The notes under the pieces were generated by a model. It saw only the letters and a list, made by a program, of their open reading frames with translations, was not told where the DNA came from and made no database searches. This document shows positions 1 to 5,190 of a stretch of DNA of 9,130 nucleotides, piece after piece. The stretch's first letter is position 1, and each line of letters begins with the position of its first letter. The stretch is from an uncultured Clostridia bacterium (GTDB taxonomy: Bacteria > Bacillota > Clostridia > Oscillospirales > Ruminococcaceae), in assembly GCA_937907305.1 (NCBI GenBank), contig CALERQ010000106.1, positions 1 through 9,130 of the forward strand, read 5' to 3'. Position numbers and translations under genes: made by a program.

Positions 1-305
1 CCAAAGGCGATATTGGTGTGGATGGCGGCGCGCATCTTTTCCACCTCGCGGGAGCCGAAAAACCGGGAAACCACCACGCCCGCGCCCATCGAGATACCGC
101 CGAAGAACCCCACCAGCAAAAAAATGAGAGTGCCGGTGCCGGTAACAGCGGCCAGCGCGCTATTGCCCAGCAGATTACCGACAATGAGGGCATCGGCGGT
201 ATTGTAGAGCTGCTGGAACAAAAAGCCCAAAAACAGCGGGATCGCAAAGGATACCAGCTGTTTGGCAATGGGCCCTTCGGTCATTCTTATCTCGGCTTTG
301 GCCAC
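1..305 (-). CDS. MATE family multidrug/cation efflux transporter, N-terminal part (partial)
   Basis: About 101 residues of the N-terminus are present; the rest lies beyond the left edge. The reading frame gives ...EIRMTEGPIAKQL, then a hydrophobic segment, then LFQQLYNTADALIVG and a second hydrophobic stretch ending GGISMGAGVVVSRFFG. This is the typical opening of clostridial MATE (multi antimicrobial extrusion) transporters, membrane proteins that export drugs or organic cations in exchange for Na+ or H+. I chose the GTG at 305 because AAGAAGGGAG (complement of 316-325) sits 10 nt upstream. The internal ATG at 284 has no ribosome binding site at a usable distance. A sigma-A-like promoter lies at 362-390. 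It is transcribed divergently from spoIIID. The substrate cannot be told. Family call secure, start fairly secure. Confidence 0.9.
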   Translation of the reverse strand, partial: MAKAEIRMTEGPIAKQLVSFAIPLFLGFLFQQLYNTADALIVGNLLGNSALAAVTGTGTLIFLLVGFFGGISMGAGVVVSRFFGSREVEKMRAAIHTNIAF

Positions 306-315
306 GGTGCAGGGA

Positions 316-325
316 CTCCCTTCTT
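316..325 (-). promoter_or_regulatory. Ribosome binding site of the MATE gene
   Basis: The complement reads AAGAAGGGAG, 10 nt before the GTG at 305. It decides the start in favour of GTG 305 over ATG 284. Confidence 0.7.
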
Positions 326-361
326 TTTACCATTTTCGCCCCTTTGGGGCAAACTCATTGT

Positions 362-390
362 AGTATAGCAGATTTTTGACTTTGGCGCAA
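362..390 (-). promoter_or_regulatory. Sigma-A-like promoter for the MATE gene
   Basis: On the minus strand, -35 TTGCGC (385-390) and -10 TATACT (362-367) are separated by 17 bp. The -10 matches consensus at 5 of 6 positions, the -35 only at TTG. The leader carries a small GCCCC/GGGGC hairpin (338-350). Confidence 0.55.
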
Positions 391-511
391 GGGGCAGGCA
401 CCGGGCGGCAGCCCCGCCGGCCCTACGGCCGGCGGAAAGGGCGCGCCCCTGCGGGGCGCGCCCTCCAGGCGGCTCCGCCGCCGGGCTGCCGCCCGATCTC
501 ATCCCCTGCGC
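385..511. repeat. GC-rich cloverleaf palindromic element A
   Basis: Outer inverted repeat CGGGCGGCAGCCC (402-414) pairs perfectly over 13 bp with 483-495. Inside are three hairpins: 414-422/427-435 (CCGCCGGCC, 4-nt loop), 438-449/453-464 (12 bp, loop TGC) and 468-473/477-482 (GGCGGC, loop TCC). Further out, GCGCAAGGGG (385-394) can pair with CCCCTGCGC (503-511) with one bulged A. It fills most of the gap between the divergent MATE and spoIIID genes. Shares architecture and the GCAG/CTGC outer-arm core with elements B-F. Confidence 0.8.
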
Positions 512-525
512 AGACCCGAAAAACC

Positions 526-554
526 GCATAAAGCCCGCCCCCGCCGCATATAGA
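526..554 (+). promoter_or_regulatory. Possible sigma-E-type promoter for spoIIID
   Basis: GCATAAA (526-532) and CATATAGA (547-554) are 14 bp apart. They resemble the B. subtilis mother-cell sigma-E boxes (about KMATATT and CATACAHT) at 5 of 7 and roughly 5 of 8 positions. B. subtilis spoIIID is known to be sigma-E dependent, which fits. The match is imperfect and no sigma-A promoter is obvious. The inferred start would be near 560, giving a leader of about 40 nt. Confidence 0.4.
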
Positions 555-582
555 TGCACCAAGAACCCGCGTGAAATCAACT

Positions 583-591
583 GGGGGGAGG
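583..591 (+). promoter_or_regulatory. Ribosome binding site of spoIIID
   Basis: GGGGGGAGG lies 10 nt before the GTG at 602 and supports that non-ATG start. No in-frame ATG competes near the conserved N-terminus. Confidence 0.7.
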
Positions 592-601
592 TCATCTCAT
601 C

Positions 602-868
602 GTGAAGGGGTTGCCGGAGGACCGGGCCGTGCAGTTTGCCCGCTATATCATCGAAACAGGCGCCACCGTGCGGGAGACCGCAAAGGAGTTCTGCATCTCC
701 AAATCCACGGTGCATAAGGATATCCAGGAGCGGCTGCCGCTGCTAAATTACCCGCTGTACCGGGAGGTACGGGTGGTGCTGGACCGCAACAAGGAGGAGC
801 GCCACCTGCGGGGCGGGGAAGCCACCCGCCGCAAGTATGCCGCCCGTCGGGCGCGCGATAAAAAGTAA
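602..868 (+). CDS. spoIIID: Stage III sporulation protein D, mother-cell transcription regulator
   Basis: 88 residues, close to the 93 of B. subtilis SpoIIID. The family signature is clear: ARYIIETGATVRETAKEF, then ISKSTVHKDIQERLP (residues 32-46), which is the DNA-binding helix-turn-helix (about 22-41), and near the C-terminus RHLRGGEATRRKY (67-79). The tail is very basic. SpoIIID is a small DNA-binding protein that, in the mother cell, activates or represses many sigma-E genes and helps the switch to sigma-K. It is therefore a marker of endospore formation. The start is GTG at 602 with a strong ribosome binding site. The gene is monocistronic: a terminator follows directly and the next genes run the other way. 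A sigma-E-like promoter is at 526-554. Cys31 after EF is a small departure from the usual Gly in relatives I know. Confidence 0.95.
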   Translation: MKGLPEDRAVQFARYIIETGATVRETAKEFCISKSTVHKDIQERLPLLNYPLYREVRVVLDRNKEERHLRGGEATRRKYAARRARDKK

Positions 869-870
869 AG

Positions 871-919
871 GCCCGCCGTCTTTGCCCCAAGTGGGTAGGA
901 CGGCGAGCTTTTTGTTTTT
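871..919 (+). terminator. Intrinsic terminator of spoIIID
   Basis: GCCCGCCGTC (871-880) pairs with GACGGCGAGC (899-908) with one mismatch. The inner CCC/GGG can also pair, and TTTTTGTTTTT follows. It begins 2 nt after the stop codon. Confidence 0.85.
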
Positions 920-941
920 CCAGTTCGGAGGGTTATTCACA

Positions 942-1055
942 GACCGCGAGTCCGGGGCGCAGCCCGTTTCGGCTCCGCCGAAACACACGGGCTTTGCCCG
1001 TGTCGCCCGCCTGCGGCGGGCGGGGCTGCGCCCCATCCCCGCGCCCCACGCGGTC
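942..1055. repeat. GC-rich cloverleaf palindromic element B
   Basis: Outer arms GACCGCG (942-948)/CGCGGTC (1049-1055) and GGGGCGCAGCCC (954-965)/1023-1034 (perfect 12 bp) enclose three perfect hairpins: GTTTCGGC/GCCGAAAC (966-984, loop TCC), ACACGGGC/GCCCGTGT (985-1003, loop TTT) and GCCCGCC/GGCGGGC (1005-1021, loop TGC). Only one or two junction bases are unpaired. It lies between the convergent 3' ends of spoIIID and the chromate-transporter operon. The run 948-1005 matches 6723-6780 at 52 of 58 positions, with all hairpin stems identical. Confidence 0.85.
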
Positions 1056-1067
1056 TCTCCCCTATAT

Positions 1068-1643
1068 TTACACCCCGCCAAAGTGGAACACAATACCCAC
1101 CACAGCGGAAAAGCCCAGGAACACAATGGGGTGCCACTTTTTTGTCTGCTTCAGGTTGGTCACAATGGCCAAAAACACCGCCAGCGCCACCGCCGGCCAG
1201 CGGATGCTCTGCCACAGGGTACCAAAGCTCCAGCCATCGGCCAGCAGCGCCACAATGGCCACCGAAAGCGCCGCCGAGGCGATGAGCCCGGAGGAAGCCG
1301 GCCGCAGCCCGTAAAAGGCGCTTTCCACATAGCGGTTATCGCGGAACTTCTGCAGGAAGATGGATACAATGACAATGATAATAATGGAGGGCGCCACAAA
1401 GCCCAGCGTAGTAAAGATGGAACCGGCAATCCCCGCCATCTCATAGCCCACATAGGTGCTCATATTCACCCCGATAGGCCCGGGCGTGGATTCCGAAATA
1501 GCGATCATATCCGCCAGCTGCGTATAGGTGAACCACCCGGTGCGGTCGCTCAGGTCATACAGGAACGGGATGGTGGCCATGCCGCCGCCCACAGCAAATA
1601 AGCCTATTTTGAAAAACTCCCAGAATAAACGCAGCAGCATCAT
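1068..1643 (-). CDS. Chromate transporter family protein, half-size subunit (downstream gene)
   Basis: 191 residues, one CHR domain, about half a full-length ChrA. Visible family marks are IGLFAVGGGMATIPFL (residues 13-28), the STPGPIGVN motif (52-60) followed by MSTYVGYEMAG, then a run of hydrophobic segments including APSIIIIVIVSIFL. It is an integral membrane protein. Paired half-size proteins of this family are thought to work together, with inverted topology, as one transporter. Chromate export is documented only for some members, so the real substrate here is open. Its ATG at 1643 overlaps the TGA of the upstream partner by 4 nt (ATGA), implying translational coupling. No strong terminator is seen after the stop; element B and the spoIIID terminator follow. 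Confidence 0.9.
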   Translation of the reverse strand: MMLLRLFWEFFKIGLFAVGGGMATIPFLYDLSDRTGWFTYTQLADMIAISESTPGPIGVNMSTYVGYEMAGIAGSIFTTLGFVAPSIIIIVIVSIFLQKFRDNRYVESAFYGLRPASSGLIASAALSVAIVALLADGWSFGTLWQSIRWPAVALAVFLAIVTNLKQTKKWHPIVFLGFSAVVGIVFHFGGV

Positions 1644-2182
1644 TTGGCCTTCACCTCCCAGGTCTTCAGCAAAATGCCGGCCACCCCGGCCGCTACAATG
1701 TAGAGCATGGGGCTGACTGGGGTGAATACCGCCCCGCCAAATACCACCAGGAAGATGAGTACCGCTTTCCAGTCCACTATGGCGGCCTTCGCCAGCTTAA
1801 TGACGGAATTGATCATCAGCACGGCCACCCCCACACGGATCCCGGCAAAGGCGTTTTTCACGGCAGGCAGCTCGGAAACATTGCCCAGCACCGCCGCGAT
1901 GGCGATGATAATGACCAGGGAGGGGAACACCAGTCCCAGCGTAGCGATCACACCGCCCAATACCCCGGCGATCTTATAGCCGATGAAGGTGGAAACATTG
2001 ACGGCGATGGCGCCTGGGGTACACTGGGCCAGCGCATAATAGTCCATCATTTCCTGCTCGGTGGCCCAGCCGTGGCGCTCCACCAGCTCGCTCTGCATCA
2101 TGGGCAGCATGGCATACCCGCCGCCTATGGTAAATAGCCCGATCCGGGCAAAGGTAATAAACAGCTGCCAGTATTTTTTCAT
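1640..2182 (-). CDS. Chromate transporter family protein, half-size subunit (upstream gene)
   Basis: 180 residues, one CHR domain. Motifs parallel those of its partner: IGLFTIGGGYAMLPMM (residues 14-29), W39, TPGAIAVNVSTFIGYKIAG (55-73) and FPSLVIIIAI in the next membrane segment. Several hydrophobic helices make it a membrane protein. It is the first gene of the operon, with AGGAAAGGAAG upstream of the ATG at 2182 and a well-placed promoter at 2227-2255. The two proteins are similar but clearly not identical, as expected for the two halves of a split ChrA that diverged after duplication. Function beyond anion transport is not certain. Confidence 0.9.
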   Translation of the reverse strand: MKKYWQLFITFARIGLFTIGGGYAMLPMMQSELVERHGWATEQEMMDYYALAQCTPGAIAVNVSTFIGYKIAGVLGGVIATLGLVFPSLVIIIAIAAVLGNVSELPAVKNAFAGIRVGVAVLMINSVIKLAKAAIVDWKAVLIFLVVFGGAVFTPVSPMLYIVAAGVAGILLKTWEVKAK

Positions 2183-2226
2183 CGTTACGGTCTTCCTTTC
2201 CTCACAGCTATAAATTTCAGGCTTTT

Positions 2227-2255
2227 ATTGTACCATCCCATTCTGTTGGATGCAA
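2227..2255 (-). promoter_or_regulatory. Sigma-A promoter of the chromate-transporter operon
   Basis: On the minus strand, -35 TTGCAT (2250-2255), a 17 bp spacer and -10 TACAAT (2227-2232). It gives a leader of about 38 nt to the ATG at 2182. Confidence 0.6.
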
Positions 2256-2293
2256 CGGGCAAAACGGATTCCTGTATCCTTCCTTGACATTAT

Positions 2294-2330
2294 AAAAAAG
2301 CCCCCACCGCCGCGGCAGGGGGGCTTTTTG
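2294..2330 (-). terminator. Intrinsic terminator of the pdaA-like gene
   Basis: An AAAAAGCCCCC / GGGGGCTTTTT inverted repeat (arms 2295-2305 and 2319-2329) with a C-rich loop starts 5 nt after the stop of the minus-strand deacetylase gene. It has a U-tract in that direction and also T's in the other, so it insulates the downstream operon promoter. Confidence 0.9.
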
Positions 2331-2334
2331 CGTA

Positions 2335-3273
2335 TTATATCTTGCTGGGGTCGCCCCAGGTAAAGCCCTTGGCCACCACCCCGTCAATGACATCCGCCAG
2401 CACATTGGCGTTGGTCTTGCTTACCGCGTGCAGCAGGTAGATCATCCCCGGGCAGGCGCTGTCCACGATCTTTGTAAGGGATTCCGCCTCATCCGGCTGG
2501 TCATCGGTCAACCAGTCCCGGTAGGCAAAGCTCCAGAACAGGGACTTGTACCCCAACTGCTGCACCTCCGCCAGTGCCCGTTCGCTAAAGTTGCCGGCCG
2601 GGAAGCGGAAATACCGCATGGTATAGTTAAAGTTCTCCTTGACATAGTCATGCAGCTTCATCAGGTCCTGCTCCGCTTCCTCCACCGAAAGCCCGGAGTA
2701 ATTGGGGTGCTTCCAGCTGTGGTTGCCCACCACATGCCCCTCATCGATCATCCGCTGCACCAGCTCCGGCTCCGCCTTGGCAAAATCGCCGGTGATGAAG
2801 AAGATGGCCTTGACTCCCTTCTCCTTCAGCGTATCCAGTATCTGCCCGGAAAGCCCGAACTCATACCCCTCATCAAAGGTCAGGTAAACCTCCTCGCTGT
2901 CCTCTTTCAGGAAGATAGCGTCATACTGGCCGTAGGTCTTATTATACAGCAGCGAGCCCTGGCTGCGGTTTTTCTCATCCTTCGGTCCGCCGGGGCCCCA
3001 GTCCTTGCTCTCGGTGGAAAGCCCCGCCAGCTTTTCCACATCCACCCCCGCCGCAGCGGGAACATTGTTATTCTCGTTGCCCAGGTTCTCATCCCCAGTC
3101 ACGCCGTAATCGCTGTCGTACTGGTTGTCCTTATTCTCGGTATCGCCGTGGGTATCATTCTGCTCCGGCTGGGTGGTGCCGGGGTAGTTGGGATCATTCT
3201 CATTGTAGGTGGGCTGACAGCCGCCCAGCAGCATCGCCCCCGCCAGCGCCAGCGCCAAAAGCTGTTTTTTCAT
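2335..3273 (-). CDS. pdaA: PdaA-like polysaccharide deacetylase (delta-lactam-biosynthetic de-N-acetylase), lipoprotein
   Basis: 312 residues. The N-terminus is a lipoprotein signal with lipobox LLGGC (Cys19), followed by an Asn/Asp/Glu-rich linker (about 20-75). The NodB-like CE4 domain then shows the PdaA variants of the five motifs: TFDEGYE (132-138), HSWKHP (185-190), RFPAGNFS (223-230), DW (253-254) and LLHAVS (280-285). In B. subtilis PdaA removes the N-acetyl group from muramic acid after CwlD cleavage so that muramic-delta-lactam can form in the spore cortex. Asp134, His185 and His189 are the expected metal-site residues. At 312 residues it is longer than B. subtilis PdaA (about 263), mainly because of the linker. 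GGAGGA (3281-3286) is 7 nt before the ATG. Family certain; the pdaA assignment rests on TFDxGYE and on context with spoIIID. Confidence 0.88.
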   Translation of the reverse strand: MKKQLLALALAGAMLLGGCQPTYNENDPNYPGTTQPEQNDTHGDTENKDNQYDSDYGVTGDENLGNENNNVPAAAGVDVEKLAGLSTESKDWGPGGPKDEKNRSQGSLLYNKTYGQYDAIFLKEDSEEVYLTFDEGYEFGLSGQILDTLKEKGVKAIFFITGDFAKAEPELVQRMIDEGHVVGNHSWKHPNYSGLSVEEAEQDLMKLHDYVKENFNYTMRYFRFPAGNFSERALAEVQQLGYKSLFWSFAYRDWLTDDQPDEAESLTKIVDSACPGMIYLLHAVSKTNANVLADVIDGVVAKGFTWGDPSKI

Positions 3274-3293
3274 GGTTTTCTCCTCCGTTTTGT

Positions 3294-3323
3294 ATTGTAT
3301 GTTTGTTTTATACTATTTGTAAA
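3294..3323 (-). promoter_or_regulatory. Promoter of the pdaA-like gene
   Basis: On the minus strand, -35 TTTACA (3318-3323), 18 bp spacer and -10 TACAAT (3294-3299), each 5 of 6 to sigma-A consensus. The -10 region CATACAATA also resembles the sigma-G -10 box, but no matching -35 is seen, so forespore control is not supported from the sequence. Confidence 0.55.
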
Positions 3324-3471
3324 ACACCTGCTCCGCTTTCTGCCTGTATTGTAACACATTTCGCCGCATAAATCCTCCCCAAAATCTGCAAACTATCGGT
3401 AAACAAAAATTTTTGCGTAGGGCAGGCTTGGGGAACGGCATCTCTATCCCAGCCCCAGCAGGAACCGGACC

Positions 3472-3556
3472 GCGGCCGCAGGCCGTTTCGGCTCCGCTGA
3501 AACCGCCCTCCGGGCGGTTTGGCCTGCGGCCGCCCCCGGCGATGCTTCGCATCGCC
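3472..3556. repeat. GC-rich palindromic element C in the eno leader
   Basis: Outer arms GCGGCCGCAGGCC (3472-3484) and 3521-3533 pair perfectly over 13 bp. They enclose GTTTCGGC/GCTGAAAC (3485-3503, loop TCC, one G-T wobble) and AAACCGCCC/GGGCGGTTT (3500-3520, loop TCC). These two hairpins share bases 3500-3503, so they exclude each other in full length. A further hairpin GGCGATGC/GCATCGCC (3538-3556, loop TTC) follows. It ends 33 bp before the eno ATG. The modules are shared with elements B, D, E and F. Confidence 0.8.
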
Positions 3557-3589
3557 CTGCCTGCCCCGCAAAACCCAAAGGAGGAACCC

Positions 3590-4852
3590 ATGTCCCATAC
3601 CACCATTACCAAAGTACAGGGCTTTGAAATTCTGGATAGCCGCGGCAATCCCACCGTCCGGGTGGAGGTCACCCTGCAAAGCGGTGCCATAGGCACCGCC
3701 ATGGTCCCCAGCGGCGCTTCCACCGGCGGGCACGAAGCCTGCGAAAAACGGGACGGCGACCCGGCCCACTACAGCGGCAAAGGGGTCCGCTCCGCCGTCC
3801 GCGCCGTCTGTGGCGAGCTGACCCAGGCCCTCATCGGACGGGATGCCGACGACCAAAAAACCATTGACCGCATCCTCTGCGAAACGGATGGCACTGGGGA
3901 TAAATCGAACCTTGGCGCCAATGCCATTTTGGGGGTCAGCCTGGCCGTGGCCCATGCCGCCGCAGCCGCTAACCGCCTGCCGCTGTGGCAGTACCTCACC
4001 CGCTTTACCGGGCGGAAGCCCGCTCTGCCCCGCCCCATGATGAATATTCTGAATGGTGGCCGCCACGCTCCCAATAATATTGACATCCAGGAATTTATGG
4101 TCATCCCGCTGGGCTGCCCCACCTTTGCCGAGGGGCTGGAGCGCTGTGTGCGGGTCACCCACCGGCTGGGCGCCCTGCTGGAGGAAGCGGGTCTGGCCTG
4201 CGGCGTAGGGGATGAGGGCGGCTTTGCCCCCCGGCTGAAAAACGAGGAACAGGCCCTGGAGCTGATCCTGCGGGCCATCGAGGATTGCCGCCTCCGCCCC
4301 GGGGAGGATATGGCGCTGGCGCTGGATGCCGCCGCCGGAGAGTGGCAGACCGGGAACAATATGTATCTCCTGCCCAAGGAAAACCGGCTGCGTACCCCGC
4401 ACGACCTGCTGGAATACTGGCGCCGTCTTACCGCCAGGTATCCCATCATCTCCCTGGAGGACCCCGCCGGGGAGGATGACTGGGACCTGTGGCGGCAGCT
4501 CACCGAAGCCATCGGTAAAAATGTTCAGCTTGTCGGGGATGACCTTTTTGTCACCCAAAAGGCCCGGCTGGAGCAGGGCCTTGCCCGCCACGCCGCAAAT
4601 GCCGTCCTCATCAAGCCAAACCAGGTAGGCACCCTTACCGAAACGCTGGAAACGGTAGCGCTGGCACAGCAGTCCGGCTACGGGGCCATTCTCAGCCACC
4701 GCAGCGGCGAAACGGAGGATACCACCATCGCCGATCTGGCGGTAGCCACCGCCTGCGGCCAGATCAAAACCGGTGCCCCCTGCCGCGGCGAGCGCACCGC
4801 CAAGTACAACCGCCTCCTCCGCATCGAGGCCATGCTGTCCGGAACAGTCTGA
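3590..4852 (+). CDS. eno: Enolase (2-phosphoglycerate dehydratase)
   Basis: 420 residues (family about 430). It interconverts 2-phosphoglycerate and phosphoenolpyruvate in glycolysis, in the cytoplasm and Mg2+ dependent. Key residues are present: SGASTG loop (41-46), NGGRHAPNN with His159, Glu168 and Glu209 (in GDEGGFAP), metal ligands Asp246, Glu290 and Asp317, catalytic Lys342 (LIKPNQVGTLTE), SHRSGETEDTTIADLAVAT with His370-Arg371-Ser372, and Lys393. ATG 3590 is chosen because AAAGGAGG (3577-3584) is 5 nt upstream and FEILDSRGNPT follows at the usual place. The frame is open further 5' only through the palindromic repeat. It stands alone, not in a gapA-pgk-tpi-pgm cluster. Some usually conserved spots differ (DAAAGEW near Asp246, EDPAGEDDW near Glu290), so it may be a somewhat divergent or second enolase. 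No clear promoter was found upstream. Confidence 0.95.
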   Translation: MSHTTITKVQGFEILDSRGNPTVRVEVTLQSGAIGTAMVPSGASTGGHEACEKRDGDPAHYSGKGVRSAVRAVCGELTQALIGRDADDQKTIDRILCETDGTGDKSNLGANAILGVSLAVAHAAAAANRLPLWQYLTRFTGRKPALPRPMMNILNGGRHAPNNIDIQEFMVIPLGCPTFAEGLERCVRVTHRLGALLEEAGLACGVGDEGGFAPRLKNEEQALELILRAIEDCRLRPGEDMALALDAAAGEWQTGNNMYLLPKENRLRTPHDLLEYWRRLTARYPIISLEDPAGEDDWDLWRQLTEAIGKNVQLVGDDLFVTQKARLEQGLARHAANAVLIKPNQVGTLTETLETVALAQQSGYGAILSHRSGETEDTTIADLAVATACGQIKTGAPCRGERTAKYNRLLRIEAMLSGTV

Positions 4853-4912
4853 CCGCGCGTGAATGGCCGGTTTTCCGGCCGCTTCCTCGGCGCATCCGTG
4901 CAGGAACCGAGC

Positions 4913-5008
4913 GGCCCGCAGGGCAAACCGTCCTCCGGACGGTTTTTGGGGGGCGGCCTGCGGCCGCCCCCCCTACGGCGCCGCGCAGCGGCGCCGACCC
5001 TGCGGGCC
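4913..5008. repeat. GC-rich cloverleaf palindromic element D, downstream of eno
   Basis: Outer arms GGCCCGCAGGG (4913-4923)/CCCTGCGGGCC (4998-5008), perfect 11 bp, enclose three perfect hairpins: AAACCGTCC/GGACGGTTT (4925-4945, loop TCC, then two further T's), GGGGGGCGGCC/GGCCGCCCCCC (4948-4972, loop TGC) and CGGCGCCGC/GCGGCGCCG (4976-4996, loop GCA). The first hairpin with its TTTTT run could terminate eno transcription. A short GGCCGG/CCGGCC hairpin (4865-4880, loop TTTT) lies between the eno stop and this element. Confidence 0.85.
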
Positions 5009-5036
5009 CGCCCCATTCCCCGCAAACCGCCGGATC

Positions 5037-5117
5037 CGGCCGCAGGCCGCCCGCCTTCGGCGGGCCGGCGGGCAAAGCCCGCCGAAATCGTCCTTCGGAC
5101 GATTTGGCCTGCGGCCG
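5037..5117. repeat. Perfect four-way-junction palindromic element E
   Basis: Outer arms CGGCCGCAGGCC (5037-5048)/GGCCTGCGGCCG (5106-5117), perfect 12 bp. Directly abutting inside are GCCCGCC/GGCGGGC (5049-5065, loop TTC), CGGCGGGC/GCCCGCCG (5066-5084, loop AAA) and AAATCGTCC/GGACGATTT (5085-5105, loop TTC). All 81 bases are paired except the three 3-nt loops; no junction base is free. It follows element D after 28 bp. Confidence 0.9.
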
Positions 5118-5139
5118 TCTTGCCCCTCGCAAAAATCCC

Positions 5140-5177
5140 AAAAAGGCGCCCCTCCCACCGGGAAAGGCGCCCTTTTT
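5140..5177. terminator. Bidirectional terminator between convergent eno and corA
   Basis: AAAAAGGCGCC (5140-5150) and GGCGCCCTTTTT (5166-5177) form a stem with an inner CCC/GGG helix. A-tract and T-tract on both sides give a U-tract in either direction. It begins 13 nt past the corA stop on the minus strand and closes the eno side on the plus strand. Confidence 0.88.
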
Positions 5178-5190
5178 ATACCTATTCAGC

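Noticed and set aside
837..1601. 254-codon plus-strand frame over element B and the chromate-transporter gene
   Set aside because: Its sequence is a shadow of the minus-strand transporter and of the repeat; no start signal and no domain.
2428..3354. 308-codon plus-strand frame across the pdaA-like gene
   Set aside because: Antisense of a clear deacetylase gene; His/Leu/Val-rich shadow without recognisable domains.
3404..3415. CAAAAATTTTTG palindrome as an operator or part of an eno promoter
   Set aside because: It is a short AT-rich palindrome with no matching -35/-10 pair nearby and no second copy in the window, so there is no support beyond composition.
3413..3589. 59-codon N-terminal extension of enolase
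   Set aside because: It is read through palindromic element C, is Pro/Arg/Ala-rich, and the conserved enolase N-terminus begins at ATG 3590 with a strong ribosome binding site.
3308..4699. 463-codon minus-strand frame across eno
   Set aside because: Antisense to enolase; composition-driven, no family resemblance, and it runs into the pdaA promoter region.
4865..4880. GGCCGG-TTTT-CCGGCC hairpin just after eno as the eno terminator
   Set aside because: It is followed by GCTTCCTCGG, not a U-tract. The T-run hairpin at 4925-4947 and the terminator at 5140-5177 are better candidates.
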